Shown: in pieces, positions 32,630-43,029 of the stretch | How the letters are laid out: the number at the start of each line of letters is the position of its first letter | How positions within the stretch are numbered: the stretch's first letter is position 1 | Origin: Paenibacillus_F chitinolyticus_A | Lineage (GTDB): Bacteria; Bacillota; Bacilli; Paenibacillales; NBRC-103111 | Assembly (NCBI RefSeq): GCF_045038035.1 | Contig: NZ_CP173427.1 | Span: forward strand, 4,526,001-4,590,000 | Direction: 5' to 3' | Length of the DNA stretch: 64,000 bases | The notes under the pieces: generated by a model | The model's input: the letters and a program-made list of their open reading frames with translations, nothing else | Databases searched by the model: none | What the model was told of the DNA's origin: nothing | Translations under genes and position numbers: made by a program

Positions 32630-34027
32630 TTAACCGATGGAACCTTCCATCTCGAACTTGATGAGTCGGTTCATTTCGACCGCGTATTCCATCGGAAGTT
32701 CTTTGGTGAACGGCTCAATGAAGCCCATTACGATCATTTGCGTCGCTTCGCCTTCCGACAGACCGCGGCTCATCAGGTAGAAGAGCTGATCTTCGGATAC
32801 TTTCGAGACGGTCGCTTCGTGCTCCAGCGTGATGTTGTCGTTCATGATTTCGTTGTACGGAATCGTGTCGGACGTGGATTGTTTATCCATAATGAGCGTG
32901 TCGCACTTGATGTTGGATTTCGCGCCTCCGGAGTTACGGCCGAAGGAAGCGAGTCCGCGGTACGTTACTTTACCGCCATGCTTGGAGATCGACTTCGAGA
33001 TGATCGTTGAAGTGGTGTCCGGCGCAAGGTGGATCATTTTCGCACCGGCATCCTGATGCTGGCCTTTGCCTGCAACGGCAATGGACAGAACGGAGCCTTT
33101 GGCGCCGCGGCCTTTAAGCACGACAGCCGGGTATTTCATCGTCAGCTTGGAGCCGATGTTGCCATCCACCCATTCCATGTTCGCGCCTTCTTCGGCGACG
33201 GCACGCTTGGTAACGAGGTTGTAGATGTTCGGCGCCCAGTTTTGGATCGTGGTGTAACGGGCACGGGAGTTTTTGCGGCATACGATTTCAACGACCGCGC
33301 TGTGAAGCGAGTTCGTGCTGTATACCGGAGCGGTACAGCCTTCTACATAGTGAACGAAGCTGTCTTCGTCCGTGATGATCAGGGTACGCTCGAACTGACC
33401 CATGTTTTCCGAGTTGATACGGAAATACGCTTGAAGCGGAACTTCGCATTTTACGCCTTTCGGTACGTAAATGAAGCTGCCTCCGGACCATACAGCGCTG
33501 TTCAGCGCGGCGAACTTGTTGTCGGTCGGAGGAATAACGGTTCCGAAATATTCACGGAACAGCTCCGGGTATTCACGCAGCGCGCTGTCGGTGTCCATGA
33601 AGATCACGCCTTGATCTTCAAGTTCTTTCTGCATGCTGTGGTAAACGACTTCGGACTCGTACTGAGCGGATACACCGGCAAGGAACTTCTGTTCCGCTTC
33701 CGGAATACCGAGCTTATCGAACGTTTCCTTAATCTCGGTCGGAACTTCTTCCCACGTCTTGCCCTGCTTCTCGGACGGCTTGACATAGTACTGGATGTCG
33801 TTGAAATCGAGATCATCCAGGTTACCGCCCCAACGCGGCATCGGCATGCTGAAGAACTGCTCCAGCGATTTCAGACGGAACTCGAGCATCCACTCGGGCT
33901 CGCCTTTCATTCTGGAAATTTCGGTGACGATTTCGGCGTTCAGCCCTTTTCCCGATTGGAAAATAGACTTGTGCTCGTCCCGAAAGCCGTATTTGTACTC
34001 TTCCATTTCTGGCATTTGCTTAGCCAT
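32630..34027 (-). CDS. sufB: Fe-S cluster assembly scaffold protein SufB
   Basis: A 465-residue scaffold subunit of SufBCD, on which [Fe-S] clusters are built. Typical segments are seen: EYKYGFRDEHKSIFQSGKGL near the start, GVKCEVPLQAYFRIN, EGCTAPVYSTNSLHSAVVEI (with the conserved Cys), VLKGRGAKGSVLSIAVAGKG and SRGLSEGEATQMIVMGFIEPF. ATG with a GGAGG site, 27 bases after sufU. It is the last gene of sufCDSUB and is followed by the terminator. Confidence 0.97.
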   Translation of the reverse strand: MAKQMPEMEEYKYGFRDEHKSIFQSGKGLNAEIVTEISRMKGEPEWMLEFRLKSLEQFFSMPMPRWGGNLDDLDFNDIQYYVKPSEKQGKTWEEVPTEIKETFDKLGIPEAEQKFLAGVSAQYESEVVYHSMQKELEDQGVIFMDTDSALREYPELFREYFGTVIPPTDNKFAALNSAVWSGGSFIYVPKGVKCEVPLQAYFRINSENMGQFERTLIITDEDSFVHYVEGCTAPVYSTNSLHSAVVEIVCRKNSRARYTTIQNWAPNIYNLVTKRAVAEEGANMEWVDGNIGSKLTMKYPAVVLKGRGAKGSVLSIAVAGKGQHQDAGAKMIHLAPDTTSTIISKSISKHGGKVTYRGLASFGRNSGGAKSNIKCDTLIMDKQSTSDTIPYNEIMNDNITLEHEATVSKVSEDQLFYLMSRGLSEGEATQMIVMGFIEPFTKELPMEYAVEMNRLIKFEMEGSIG

Positions 34028-34054
34028 CGTACCAACCTCCTTTAATTCTGCTAA

Positions 34055-34483
34055 TTACGTTTGCTTCGTCTGTTCGATTCCCTTGCGGAGCGCGTTCCAT
34101 GCGAGTGTGGCGCATTTGATACGGGCCGGAAACTTGTTCACGCCGGACAAAGCCTCTATATCTTCGTATTCAAATTCAACGTCTTCGCCCTTCATCAGCT
34201 TGGAGAAATTCTCTGCCATTTCGAGCGCTTCTTCGAGCGTTTTGCCTTTGACGGCATCCGTCATCATCGAAGCCGAGGACATCGAAATCGAGCATCCCTC
34301 GCCCACATACTTAGCGGCTTTGACTTTTCCGTCTTCTACCTGCATCTGCAAAGTGATCCGGTCCCCGCACGTAGGGTTGTTCAAGTTGATCGAAACGGAT
34401 TCGTTATCGTCGAACGACCCGCGGTTTCTCGGCGTTTTATAATGATCCATGATGACTCTGCGGTATAAATCATCCAATTGCAT
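34055..34483 (-). CDS. sufU: Sulfur transfer protein SufU
   Basis: A 142-residue zinc-dependent sulfurtransferase that takes persulfide sulfur from SufS. The three ligand cysteines are present in NPTCGD, GEGCSISMSSASMMTD and IKCATLAW; the Gly-rich SufU-specific insertion replaces the IscU scaffold motif. Its first codons overlap the sufS end by 14 bases, so translation is coupled. Essential in Bacillus. Confidence 0.95.
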   Translation of the reverse strand: MQLDDLYRRVIMDHYKTPRNRGSFDDNESVSINLNNPTCGDRITLQMQVEDGKVKAAKYVGEGCSISMSSASMMTDAVKGKTLEEALEMAENFSKLMKGEDVEFEYEDIEALSGVNKFPARIKCATLAWNALRKGIEQTKQT

Positions 34484-35696
34484 GACCGAAATACTCCTTT
34501 GTTTTTAGTAGGCCCTGGACGAGTCGGTCGATGTCATCTTCAGTATTGTATAAATAAAAGCTGGCGCGTGCCGTAGCCGATTGTTCCAGCCAGCGCATCA
34601 GCGGCTGGCAGCAGTGGTGACCGGCACGAACGGCGATACCTTCGGCATCCAGCACCGTAGCCACGTCGTGCGGATGAACGTCACCTAGGTTAAAGGTGAC
34701 AAGCCCGACGCGGTTGTTTCTCGGACCGTAAACATTCAGGCCTTCAACTTCAAGCATACGCTCCAGCGCATAGGCAGTCAAGCTGGCATCGTGGTCGGCG
34801 ATGGCGTCAAGGCCGATCTCCTCCAGGAAATCAATAGCCGCTCCAAGACCGACGGCACCGGCGATAATCGGCGTTCCCCCCTCGAATTTCCAAGGGAGTT
34901 CCTTCCACGTAGAATCGTAAAGATCCACATGGTCGATCATTTCGCCGCCGAATTCAATCGGCTCCATCGCTTCAAGCAGCTCCTTCTTCCCATACAATAC
35001 CCCGATTCCGGTCGGTCCACACATTTTGTGGCCGGAGAAGGCGAAGAAGTCGCAATCCAGATCCTGCACATCCACCTTCAGGTGCGGGGCGCTCTGCGCG
35101 CCGTCAACCAGCATCTTGGCACCGTGACGGTGAGCGATCTCGGCGATGGCTTTCACCGGGTTAAGGACGCCCAGGACGTTGGAGAGATGAACGACCGATA
35201 CGAATTTCGTGCGGTCCGTAATGGTTGTTTCCACATCTTCAAGGGCGATGGAACCGTCCGCTTGAAGCGGGATATATTTAAGCGTGGCGCCGGTCGCCTT
35301 CGCGACCTGCTGCCATGGAATGAGATTGCTGTGATGTTCCATCGGCGTAATGACGATTTCGTCGCCTTCTCCGCAGATGGAGCGGGCATACGAGCTGGCA
35401 ACCAGGTTGATCGCCGTCGTCGTGCCGCGTGTGAAGATGATCTCCTGCTCGGAGCGGGCGTTGATAAAACGGACGACCTTCGCACGCGCTCCTTCGTAAG
35501 CGTCTGTGGCACGGGACCCCAGGGTGTGGACGCCTCGGTGTACGTTCGAATTGTCCCATTCGTAATACTTTTTCAGGGCCTCGATGACTTGGACCGGCTT
35601 CTGGGAAGTCGCGGAGCTATCCAGATAAACGAGCGGATGCCCGTTCACTTCCTGATTCAAAATGGGGAACAGTTCGCGTATCTCCGAAGGTTTCAT
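34470..35696 (-). CDS. sufS: Cysteine desulfurase SufS
   Basis: A 408-residue PLP enzyme that takes sulfur from cysteine. The PLP lysine is in FFAFSGHKMCGPTGIG and the persulfide cysteine is in VRAGHHCCQPLMRW. It is group II (SufS type) by its lack of the long active-site loop. ATGA overlap with sufD, 14-base overlap with sufU. It delivers sulfur to SufU and then to SufB. Confidence 0.97.
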   Translation of the reverse strand: MKPSEIRELFPILNQEVNGHPLVYLDSSATSQKPVQVIEALKKYYEWDNSNVHRGVHTLGSRATDAYEGARAKVVRFINARSEQEIIFTRGTTTAINLVASSYARSICGEGDEIVITPMEHHSNLIPWQQVAKATGATLKYIPLQADGSIALEDVETTITDRTKFVSVVHLSNVLGVLNPVKAIAEIAHRHGAKMLVDGAQSAPHLKVDVQDLDCDFFAFSGHKMCGPTGIGVLYGKKELLEAMEPIEFGGEMIDHVDLYDSTWKELPWKFEGGTPIIAGAVGLGAAIDFLEEIGLDAIADHDASLTAYALERMLEVEGLNVYGPRNNRVGLVTFNLGDVHPHDVATVLDAEGIAVRAGHHCCQPLMRWLEQSATARASFYLYNTEDDIDRLVQGLLKTKEYFGHAIG

Positions 35697-36988
35697 TGCC
35701 CCAGCTTCCTCTCTACCATAGTTTGCAGCTGCTCTTCCAGCTTGGCGATCGGAATCTCCGATACGACCGGAGCCAGGAAGCCGTAAATCAGGAGACGAGT
35801 GGCTTCCTCACGGGAAATCCCGCGGGACATCATGTAGTAAACCTGGTCCTGGTTTACTTGGCCCACGCTCGCCGCGTGACCGGCTTTCACGTCATCTTCG
35901 TCGATCAGAAGTATCGGATTGGCGTCGCCGCGGGCTTTCGGGCTGAGCATGAGCACGCGCTCCGTCTGCTGGCCGTTGGCGCCCGTTGCGCCTTTCTCGA
36001 TCTTCGTGATGCCGTTGATGATGGCGGTAGCCTGGTCTCTCATAACGGCACGCGTAATCATGTCGCTGTTGGAGTTCAGACCGAAGTGAATCGCGCGTGT
36101 CGTCAGATTCAGCTTCTGATCGTTCGTTCCCACGCAGATCACTTTCGCGTCCGAGTAAGAGCCGTTGCCCTTCAGGATCGAAGTCGTGTCGGACATGGAG
36201 TTGCCTTGATTCATTTCACCGACGACCCAGTTCACGCGTCCGTCGTTCTCTACAACGGCGCGGCGGTAAGTCAGATCCGTAACGCCTTCCGTCAGGTTGT
36301 GAACCGAAGCGAATTGAACGTTCGCGCCCGGCTTCACGAATACTTCGGTTACCCCGTTTTGCACGAGCGAAGCGCCGGTACCGATGGAAGTAAAGTTCTC
36401 CACGTAAGTGACGGAGCTGTTCGTATCCGCTACGATCAGGATGTGCGGGGAGAAGCTGGCTGCCGAATCATCGGACAGGAACAAGGCCTGCAGCGGGATT
36501 TCCACGTTTACGTTCTTCGGAACGTAAAGGAATACGCCGCCGGTCCACGTTGCCGCATGCACGGCCGTCAGCAGGTTTTCACCCGCTTCGACCGCTTTCC
36601 CGAGGTACGGCCGGACCAGGTCGCCGTGTTCGCGAACCGCGGTTTCAAGATCCGTAAAGATAACGCCGCGGCCGGCAAGTTCTTCGGACAGAGCCCGGTA
36701 TACGGCCCCGGAGTTCCGTTGAACGATAATGTTCGTCTCTCCGACGAGTGTTTTAACCTGCTCCGGCAGCTCGCCGACGGAAGCAAGGGCTTGAGGCTCG
36801 CGGTACGTGCCGAAAGAGCTCAGGTCCCAACGGTCCAATCTCGTTTTTTCCAATTTAGGCAGTTCCAAAGATCCCGCCAGATTTGCCGCCTGCACGCGCA
36901 GATCGGTCAACCACTCCGGCTCCTGTCTGGCTTTCGACGCTTGGGCGACGGCTTGGGAATCAACGGGAAGAATGGTTTGTGTCGTCAT
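35693..36988 (-). CDS. sufD: Fe-S cluster assembly protein SufD
   Basis: A 431-residue partner of SufB in the SufBC2D complex. The core beta-helix region is related to SufB (NVNVEIPLQALFLSDD, SVTYVENFTSIG, ERVLMLSPKARGDANPILLIDEDDVKAGHAASVGQV, SRGISREEATRLLIYGF). 32 bases after sufC; its stop overlaps the sufS ATG. Confidence 0.96.
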   Translation of the reverse strand: MTTQTILPVDSQAVAQASKARQEPEWLTDLRVQAANLAGSLELPKLEKTRLDRWDLSSFGTYREPQALASVGELPEQVKTLVGETNIIVQRNSGAVYRALSEELAGRGVIFTDLETAVREHGDLVRPYLGKAVEAGENLLTAVHAATWTGGVFLYVPKNVNVEIPLQALFLSDDSAASFSPHILIVADTNSSVTYVENFTSIGTGASLVQNGVTEVFVKPGANVQFASVHNLTEGVTDLTYRRAVVENDGRVNWVVGEMNQGNSMSDTTSILKGNGSYSDAKVICVGTNDQKLNLTTRAIHFGLNSNSDMITRAVMRDQATAIINGITKIEKGATGANGQQTERVLMLSPKARGDANPILLIDEDDVKAGHAASVGQVNQDQVYYMMSRGISREEATRLLIYGFLAPVVSEIPIAKLEEQLQTMVERKLGQ

Positions 36989-37020
36989 ATCTATTTCCTC
37001 CTAATATATAGCCCAGGCCA

Positions 37021-37857
37021 TTAGTTATATTTCGGTGCGGTTGTGTTCATAGGAACTTGGAATTCTTGCTCGTCGTCATTGCCGACCGTTTCGTCAACGA
37101 TGCCCAGTTCTTCTTTAATCCAGTCATAGCCGTCCTTCTCCAGACGCTGCGCCAGCTCTGGACCGCCGGATTTGACGATTCTGCCCTGCATCATCACGTG
37201 TACGAAGTCAGGTGTTACGTAATCCAGCAAGCGCTGGTAGTGGGTAATGATCAGGAAGCCACGGTCTTCGCTGCGCATAGCGTTAACGCCTGTAGCGACG
37301 ATGCGAAGGGCGTCGATATCGAGACCGGAGTCGATCTCGTCGAGAATAACGATGCGCGGATCGAGCATCAGCATTTGCAGAATTTCATTCCGCTTCTTCT
37401 CGCCGCCGGAGAAACCTTCGTTCAGGTAACGGTGCATAAACTCCGGATTCATTTCGAGTTCTTTCATCTTGCTTTCCATCTGGCGGATAAACTTGATCAG
37501 GGAAATTTCGCTGCCTTCTTCACGGCGCGCGTTGATCGCGCTGCGGAGGAAGTCGGCATTCGTTACGCCGGCGATTTCGCTCGGGTACTGCATCGCGAGG
37601 AACAGGCCTGCGCGCGCTCTTTCGTCGACGGCCATTTCCAGCACGTCTTCGCCGTCCAGGCTGATGGAGCCTTCGGTCACTTCATATTTAGGGTGGCCCA
37701 TGATGGTGGAAGCCAGCGTACTTTTACCGGTACCGTTAGGTCCCATGATGGCGTGGATTTCTCCGCCTTTAACTTCAAGGCTTAAGCCTTTCAGGATCTC
37801 TTTGCCTTCGATTTGCGCCTTAAGACCCTCTATCGTGAATACGGGTGCGTTTGCCAT
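37021..37857 (-). CDS. sufC: Fe-S cluster assembly ATPase SufC
   Basis: A 278-residue ABC-type ATPase. Walker A GPNGTGKST at residues 39-47, signature FSGGEKKRNE, Walker B IVILDEIDSGLD and the His switch ITHYQRLLDY are all intact. It powers the SufBD scaffold. It is slightly longer than usual, with an acidic tail (NDDEQEFQVPMN). GGAGGG lies 9 bases before the ATG. First gene of sufCDSUB; the promoter region has a PerR-like box. Confidence 0.97.
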   Translation of the reverse strand: MANAPVFTIEGLKAQIEGKEILKGLSLEVKGGEIHAIMGPNGTGKSTLASTIMGHPKYEVTEGSISLDGEDVLEMAVDERARAGLFLAMQYPSEIAGVTNADFLRSAINARREEGSEISLIKFIRQMESKMKELEMNPEFMHRYLNEGFSGGEKKRNEILQMLMLDPRIVILDEIDSGLDIDALRIVATGVNAMRSEDRGFLIITHYQRLLDYVTPDFVHVMMQGRIVKSGGPELAQRLEKDGYDWIKEELGIVDETVGNDDEQEFQVPMNTTAPKYN

Positions 37858-37892
37858 AGTGAATAACCCTCCAACTTTTCAATGAATTTCAC

Positions 37893-37930
37893 TTTATAAT
37901 CATTCTAATATGATTATCAATGATTCTCAA
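37893..37930 (-). promoter_or_regulatory. suf promoter region with a PerR/Fur-family box
   Basis: On the minus strand two overlapping sigma-A promoters fit: TTGATA (37920-37915), 16 bases, TATAAA (37898-37893); and TTGAGA (37930-37925), 17 bases, TAGAAT (37907-37902). TTAGAATGATTATAA (37908-37894) differs from the PerR consensus TTATAATNATTATAA at one base and covers both -10 regions, so a bound repressor would block them. Confidence 0.7.
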
Positions 37931-38213
37931 TAGCTTCATCATAGTCTATGCCGCCTGCTTGAATCAAGAAAGGGCATTTTCCCCGGTCTATCGTCTTTAA
38001 ACGCCGTCATATGAGCTTTTTCATTGCGCGGCGAATAAAAGTATGTAATTTTTTCCGTAAATGACCGGCTTGCCGCAAAAAGAATCCGGTTTGGACGACT
38101 CCTGGTCATTTCCGGTCATCCATGCTAAACCTGCTCCGTCTTGGCCGCGGGAAGCCTGTATCGGGCTGCGGCAGCGGATTGGAAGGAATCGGCTCGGCCG
38201 GCTTGCATGGAGA
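37931..38213. other. Gap between the suf promoter and the DUF1802-like gene
   Basis: No gene is supported. It contains the upstream part of the suf control region and the 3' flank of the DUF1802-like gene. A loose CCGG-based inverted repeat near 38065-38095 lacks a T-tract. Confidence 0.4.
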
Positions 38214-38807
38214 CTAAGCCCCGTTGACCGGCCCGCCGTCCGCCAAAGCTTTCTCCACGCTCTCCACTGCCGCCCGGAACGCTTCGTCGCTCAGCACCGG
38301 CGTTCTGCCGGCGGACTCCAGCTCCCCGTGAAGCTCGATCCAGGACTTGCAGCCTTCATAGGAAGGATCGACGGCCAGGGTGACCGGCTTGTCCAGCTTA
38401 TACACACGGAGCAGCATGACATGAAGGGGCTGCTTGCGTTTCCATTTCAATCTTTCCTCCGCAAAAGTCTCGGTCCAGATATGAAAAGGCTGCAGCTTCT
38501 CCAGCGTCTCCCCGTCGCTTATTTCGATGTCGCGGACCAATTCGGCCCAGGAGGAAATCGTCACCTGCCTGTCGTCCGGATTCCAGCCGTCCAACGTTGC
38601 TTGAAGTCTCGGCTGCGCGGAATCTTTGATGAGATGCGGCTTCTGATGCTCGTAGGTAGGATACAGGTAAAAAGCATCGGAAACGACGCGGAAATCCCGC
38701 GTTTCTTCGCGAATGCCGCCTTTGCGCATGATGAGAATCTGCTCGCCCTGCTCCAAAGCCTGTACGGCCGAAGCCCATTCTTTCAACGCCATTTGGGAAT
38801 GTGTCAC
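38214..38807 (-). CDS. DUF1802 family protein
   Basis: A 197-residue soluble protein. ALKEWASAVQALEQGEQILIMRKGGIREE at the N-terminus and FYLYPTYEHQKPHLIK are the DUF1802 pattern. GTG start with AGAGAGGTG upstream. The function of the family is unknown. It stands between suf and dps on the minus strand, about 240 bases from dps, with the dps terminator between, so it is probably its own unit. Confidence 0.82.
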   Translation of the reverse strand: MTHSQMALKEWASAVQALEQGEQILIMRKGGIREETRDFRVVSDAFYLYPTYEHQKPHLIKDSAQPRLQATLDGWNPDDRQVTISSWAELVRDIEISDGETLEKLQPFHIWTETFAEERLKWKRKQPLHVMLLRVYKLDKPVTLAVDPSYEGCKSWIELHGELESAGRTPVLSDEAFRAAVESVEKALADGGPVNGA

Positions 38808-38936
38808 CGTTTACACCTCTCTTGCCCGTTATTCGGCTCACTCCCTCTTATTATAGTAGGCGTTTTCCCAAAAAGCCAAACCCGTCCGGCAAAAATCTCG
38901 TTAAAACGACGGTAAATTTTTCGCAAAGGCAACCGC

Positions 38937-38969
38937 AAAAAACCGGCGCGCCTCGTTAGAGGCCGCCGG
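38937..38969 (-). terminator. Terminator after dps
   Basis: On the minus strand CCGGCG plus CCTC pairs with GAGG plus CGCCGG with a small bulge, loop TAAC, followed by six T. Confidence 0.8.
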
Positions 38970-39053
38970 CCGGCATCCGCAACCGATATTTTTCCCGGAA
39001 CGCAAGGCATATTACAGCGGCATCGGTCGGCAAATGCACACCGCCCGACTCCG

Positions 39054-39503
39054 TCAGCCGTTCAGGAAAGAACCGAGCATCCAGCGGTGCTTCTCCAGGG
39101 ACTGCGTAATGCCAAGCAGCATATCGGCGGTTCCTTCGTCCCCGGCTTTCTCGGCTTCTTTCATGCCCGTTTTGCACTCGTTTATGATCGTATCGAAATC
39201 GGCCAGCAGAGCGCGCACCATCGCATCCGGCTTCTCGCTTCCCGCGGCTTCCCCTATGCTGGATAATTCCAGGCACTCTTTGAGCGTGGCGACGGGCTTG
39301 CCTCCAATCGAGAGCAGACGTTCGGCCAGTTCATCGACATAGCCTGCCGCTTCGTTGTACAGCTCCTCGAACTTCACGTGCAGCGTGAAGAATTGATCTC
39401 CTTTTACATACCAATGATAATTGTGGAGCTTGACGTAAAGCACGGTCCAGTTGGCTACTTGTTTGTTCAATACTTTGTGGGCGGAACGGATCGCAATCGA
39501 CAT
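39054..39503 (-). CDS. dps: Dps-family DNA-binding/ferritin-like protein
   Basis: A 149-residue mini-ferritin subunit. KLHNYHWYVKGDQFFTLHVKFEELYNEA holds the ferroxidase ligands contributed by one subunit, and DELAERLLSIGGKP those of its partner. Dodecamers oxidise iron with peroxide and protect DNA. AGGAGG precedes the ATG. No clear PerR box was seen in front of this gene, unlike the suf operon nearby. Confidence 0.94.
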   Translation of the reverse strand: MSIAIRSAHKVLNKQVANWTVLYVKLHNYHWYVKGDQFFTLHVKFEELYNEAAGYVDELAERLLSIGGKPVATLKECLELSSIGEAAGSEKPDAMVRALLADFDTIINECKTGMKEAEKAGDEGTADMLLGITQSLEKHRWMLGSFLNG

Positions 39504-39704
39504 GACGTACCTCCTGATGTGGGATATCTTCCGGTAGTGTAGGCGGAACGGAGTCGTTTTATGTAAGCCGTGTCCAGGGACCGGAGCCCTAAAAATTGTG
39601 TTTCATGCAGGGGTGTTTTCCTTTATACTAGTATTTAAGTCGGAATTAACGGACAACCCGGTACAAGCCGTCACTTATTAATTCTTTCTCAGGAGGAACG
39701 CCAA

Positions 39705-40930
39705 ATGACTACGACTTACCATGCGCTGACGGAAGCGGAAGCGATTGCATATGCCAAAGGACTGCCGAACATTTTCGCGCCCGACGCGGTGCTGACAAGC
39801 CGTGAGATCGGGGACGGCAATCTTAATCTTGTTTTTCACATCTCGGACGAAAAGTCCGGACGGAGCCTGATTCTGAAGCAGGCTCTGCCTTACGCGAAAG
39901 TCGTAGGAGAATCGTGGCCGCTTACGCTGGACCGCGCGCGCATCGAAAGCGAAGCCCTGCAGCTCCAGGGCTCCCTGTGCCCGGACCTCGTTCCTCACGT
40001 ATTCGCATATGAGAAGGAACTTGCGCTGACGGTTATGGAAGATTTGAGCGACCACGTCATCATGCGCAAGGGCTTGATCGAGAAAAACAAATACCCGCTC
40101 TTCGCGAAACATATCGGCCGGTTTATGGCACGCACGCTGTTTTTCTCGTCGGATCTCGGAATGAACCAGCAGGAGAAGAAACTGCGGGTCGGCCGGTTCA
40201 TTAATCCGGAGTTGTGCAAAATTACGGAGGATCTTATTTTCGACGATCCCTACCGCGATTCGGAAAATAACAGCATCGAAGATCATCTGAAAGATGCCGT
40301 TCAAGCGATCTGGCAGGACCGCGAGCTTCATCTGGAAGTCGCCATTCTGCGCAATACGTTCCTGACGCGTGCGGAAGCTCTGCTTCACGGCGATCTGCAT
40401 ACGGGCAGTATTTTCATCAAAGAAGATTCCACGAAGGTAATCGATCCCGAATTCGCCTACTACGGGCCGATGGGCTTCGATATCGGTGCCGTGCTGGCCA
40501 ATCTGCTGCTGAACTACGCAGGCCAGGAAGGCTGGAGCGCAGAAGAAGCGGAGCGGACGGAATACCGGGAGTACCTGCTGGAAACCGTGAAAGAAGTGTG
40601 GACGGTATTCGAGCGTGAATTCCGCGCCCTGTGGGACAACGAAACCGTCGATCCGATGTCCGAAACGCCCGCCTATCAGGACTGGTACATGAATCGCGTT
40701 CTTCAGGAGACGATCGGATTCGCCGGCTGCAAAATGGTCCGCCGGATCTACGGCCTCTCGCACGTGGCGGACATTGACGGAATCGAAGACGCCTCGGCAC
40801 GCGAACGGGCGCAGCGGCTTGCGCTTGCTATCGGAACGACCCTGATCAAGCGTGGCCGTCAGGCAAGCTCGATCGACGAACTGATTGCGGCCGCCCGCGA
40901 GGCTGCCGCCGCGAAGGAGGGAGTCCGCTA

Positions 40931-40931
<1 letters not shown>
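39705..40931 (+). CDS. mtnK: S-methyl-5-thioribose kinase
   Basis: A 408-residue kinase of the aminoglycoside-phosphotransferase-like fold that phosphorylates methylthioribose in methionine salvage. LLHGDLHTGSIF is the catalytic loop and VIDPEFAYYGPMGFDIG the metal loop. AGGAGG lies 8 bases before the ATG. It overlaps mtnA by one base. The S-box riboswitch that controls mtnKA in Bacillus was not seen in the roughly 200-base divergent gap with dps. Confidence 0.96.
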
Positions 40932-42040
<1,109 letters not shown>

Positions 42041-42067
42041 TCCGCCGGGTTGTCCCGGCAAACAAGA

Positions 42068-42102
42068 AGCCAGCCCGGTAAAAATTCCGGGCTGGCTTTT
42101 TC
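42068..42102 (+). terminator. Terminator after mtnA
   Basis: AGCCAGCCCGG pairs perfectly with CCGGGCTGGCT around TAAAAATT, followed by five T. Confidence 0.92.
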
Positions 42103-42169
42103 GCGCTGCGGATCGCAGGACAATGCTTAGGCAGAGAAGATTCAGCTTATTCACGCCCCGGAACCCGGA

Positions 42170-42880
42170 TTAAGACGGGGAGCTTTCTCCCCGCGATGCC
42201 TTTTCGGCTTTGAGCGCCTTCTGGATGATGACAGGCATATCCGGAAGGTCCTTCCAGATATCGAGCGAATCTTTCTCCGCTCCGAGCAGCTTTTCCAGAA
42301 TTTCACCGATGGCTTGAAGCTTCGTCACCACTTCTTCCACCGTCCAGGCGAAAATGCCGGGATCGTAGAGGAAAAACAGGCCGACCATAAAAAACTCGAC
42401 CACTTCCCGAGGATGGCTCGTATGGAAGCTCCCCTCCCCGATCCCCTGCTCGATAATACCCGTAATGAAAGGCGTGTAAGCCTTGACGGATTCCACGAGC
42501 ATTTTTTGATGAAGAAGCGCGTTGTTCTCATGGTGCATATAATCCAGATTGTCCAGATTTTCTCCCCGCTTCACGAAATCTTCTTTCATGACCTTGATGA
42601 TCTTCTCCCGCCCGGAAAGCACCGGGTCTTCCGCAATGGACGAAATAAGCCCCATGTGTTCGTCCAGCATGCGCCGGATCATCGCGTCAGCCAGCTCGTC
42701 CTTAGACTTAAAATAATAATAAAAGGTCCCTTGAGCGACCCCGACCTGTTTAACGATATCGCTAACCGCCGTGCGTTCGTATCCCTTCACCCGGAACAGC
42801 GACTCCGCAGCGGATAAAAGTTCCTGTTTGCGTTCCTCCGGACTTTTCGTAACACGTGCCAACTTCTCCACCGCCTTCAT
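42170..42880 (-). CDS. TetR/AcrR-family regulator
   Basis: A 236-residue repressor. The HTH is at about 18-64 (LLSAAESLFRVKGYERTAVSDIVKQVGVAQGTFYYYFKSKDEL); the rest is a helical ligand domain. It is divergent from a DHA2 exporter with two palindromic operators between them, so it almost certainly represses both and is released by a compound the pump exports. The ribosome site of the annotated ATG is weak (CGGGGC). Confidence 0.93.
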   Translation of the reverse strand: MKAVEKLARVTKSPEERKQELLSAAESLFRVKGYERTAVSDIVKQVGVAQGTFYYYFKSKDELADAMIRRMLDEHMGLISSIAEDPVLSGREKIIKVMKEDFVKRGENLDNLDYMHHENNALLHQKMLVESVKAYTPFITGIIEQGIGEGSFHTSHPREVVEFFMVGLFFLYDPGIFAWTVEEVVTKLQAIGEILEKLLGAEKDSLDIWKDLPDMPVIIQKALKAEKASRGESSPS

Positions 42881-42934
42881 GCCCCGTATCCGATCGGTTA
42901 AAAGAATGACCGGAGAAGGAGTCTCTTTCTTTTA

Positions 42935-43005
42935 AATTTAACTATTGACTGTCAGTCAGTCAATGTTATATAGTTTTTTCATCGACTGATTGACAGTCAG
43001 TCAAT
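42935..43005. promoter_or_regulatory. Divergent promoters with two palindromic TetR operators
   Basis: Operator 1, TTGACTGTCAGTCAGTCAA (42945-42963), is a perfect 7-5-7 palindrome. Operator 2, ATTGACAGTCAGTCAAT (42989-43005), is a 6-5-6 palindrome of the same type. The plus promoter is TTGACT (42945-42950), 16 bases, TATATA (42967-42972). A minus promoter is TTGACT (42963-42958), 17 bases, TAAATT (42940-42935). Operator 1 covers both -35 boxes. Confidence 0.8.
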
Positions 43006-43029
43006 TATAACTATGGAGGATTCCCACCC

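Noticed and set aside
32573..37024. Plus-strand frames opposite the suf genes (several over 200 codons)
   Set aside because: They are mirror frames of strongly conserved suf genes and have no ribosome sites or families.
39504..39704. S-box (SAM-I) riboswitch expected before mtnKA
   Set aside because: The sequence has none of the conserved S-box blocks; only an ordinary divergent promoter region is seen.
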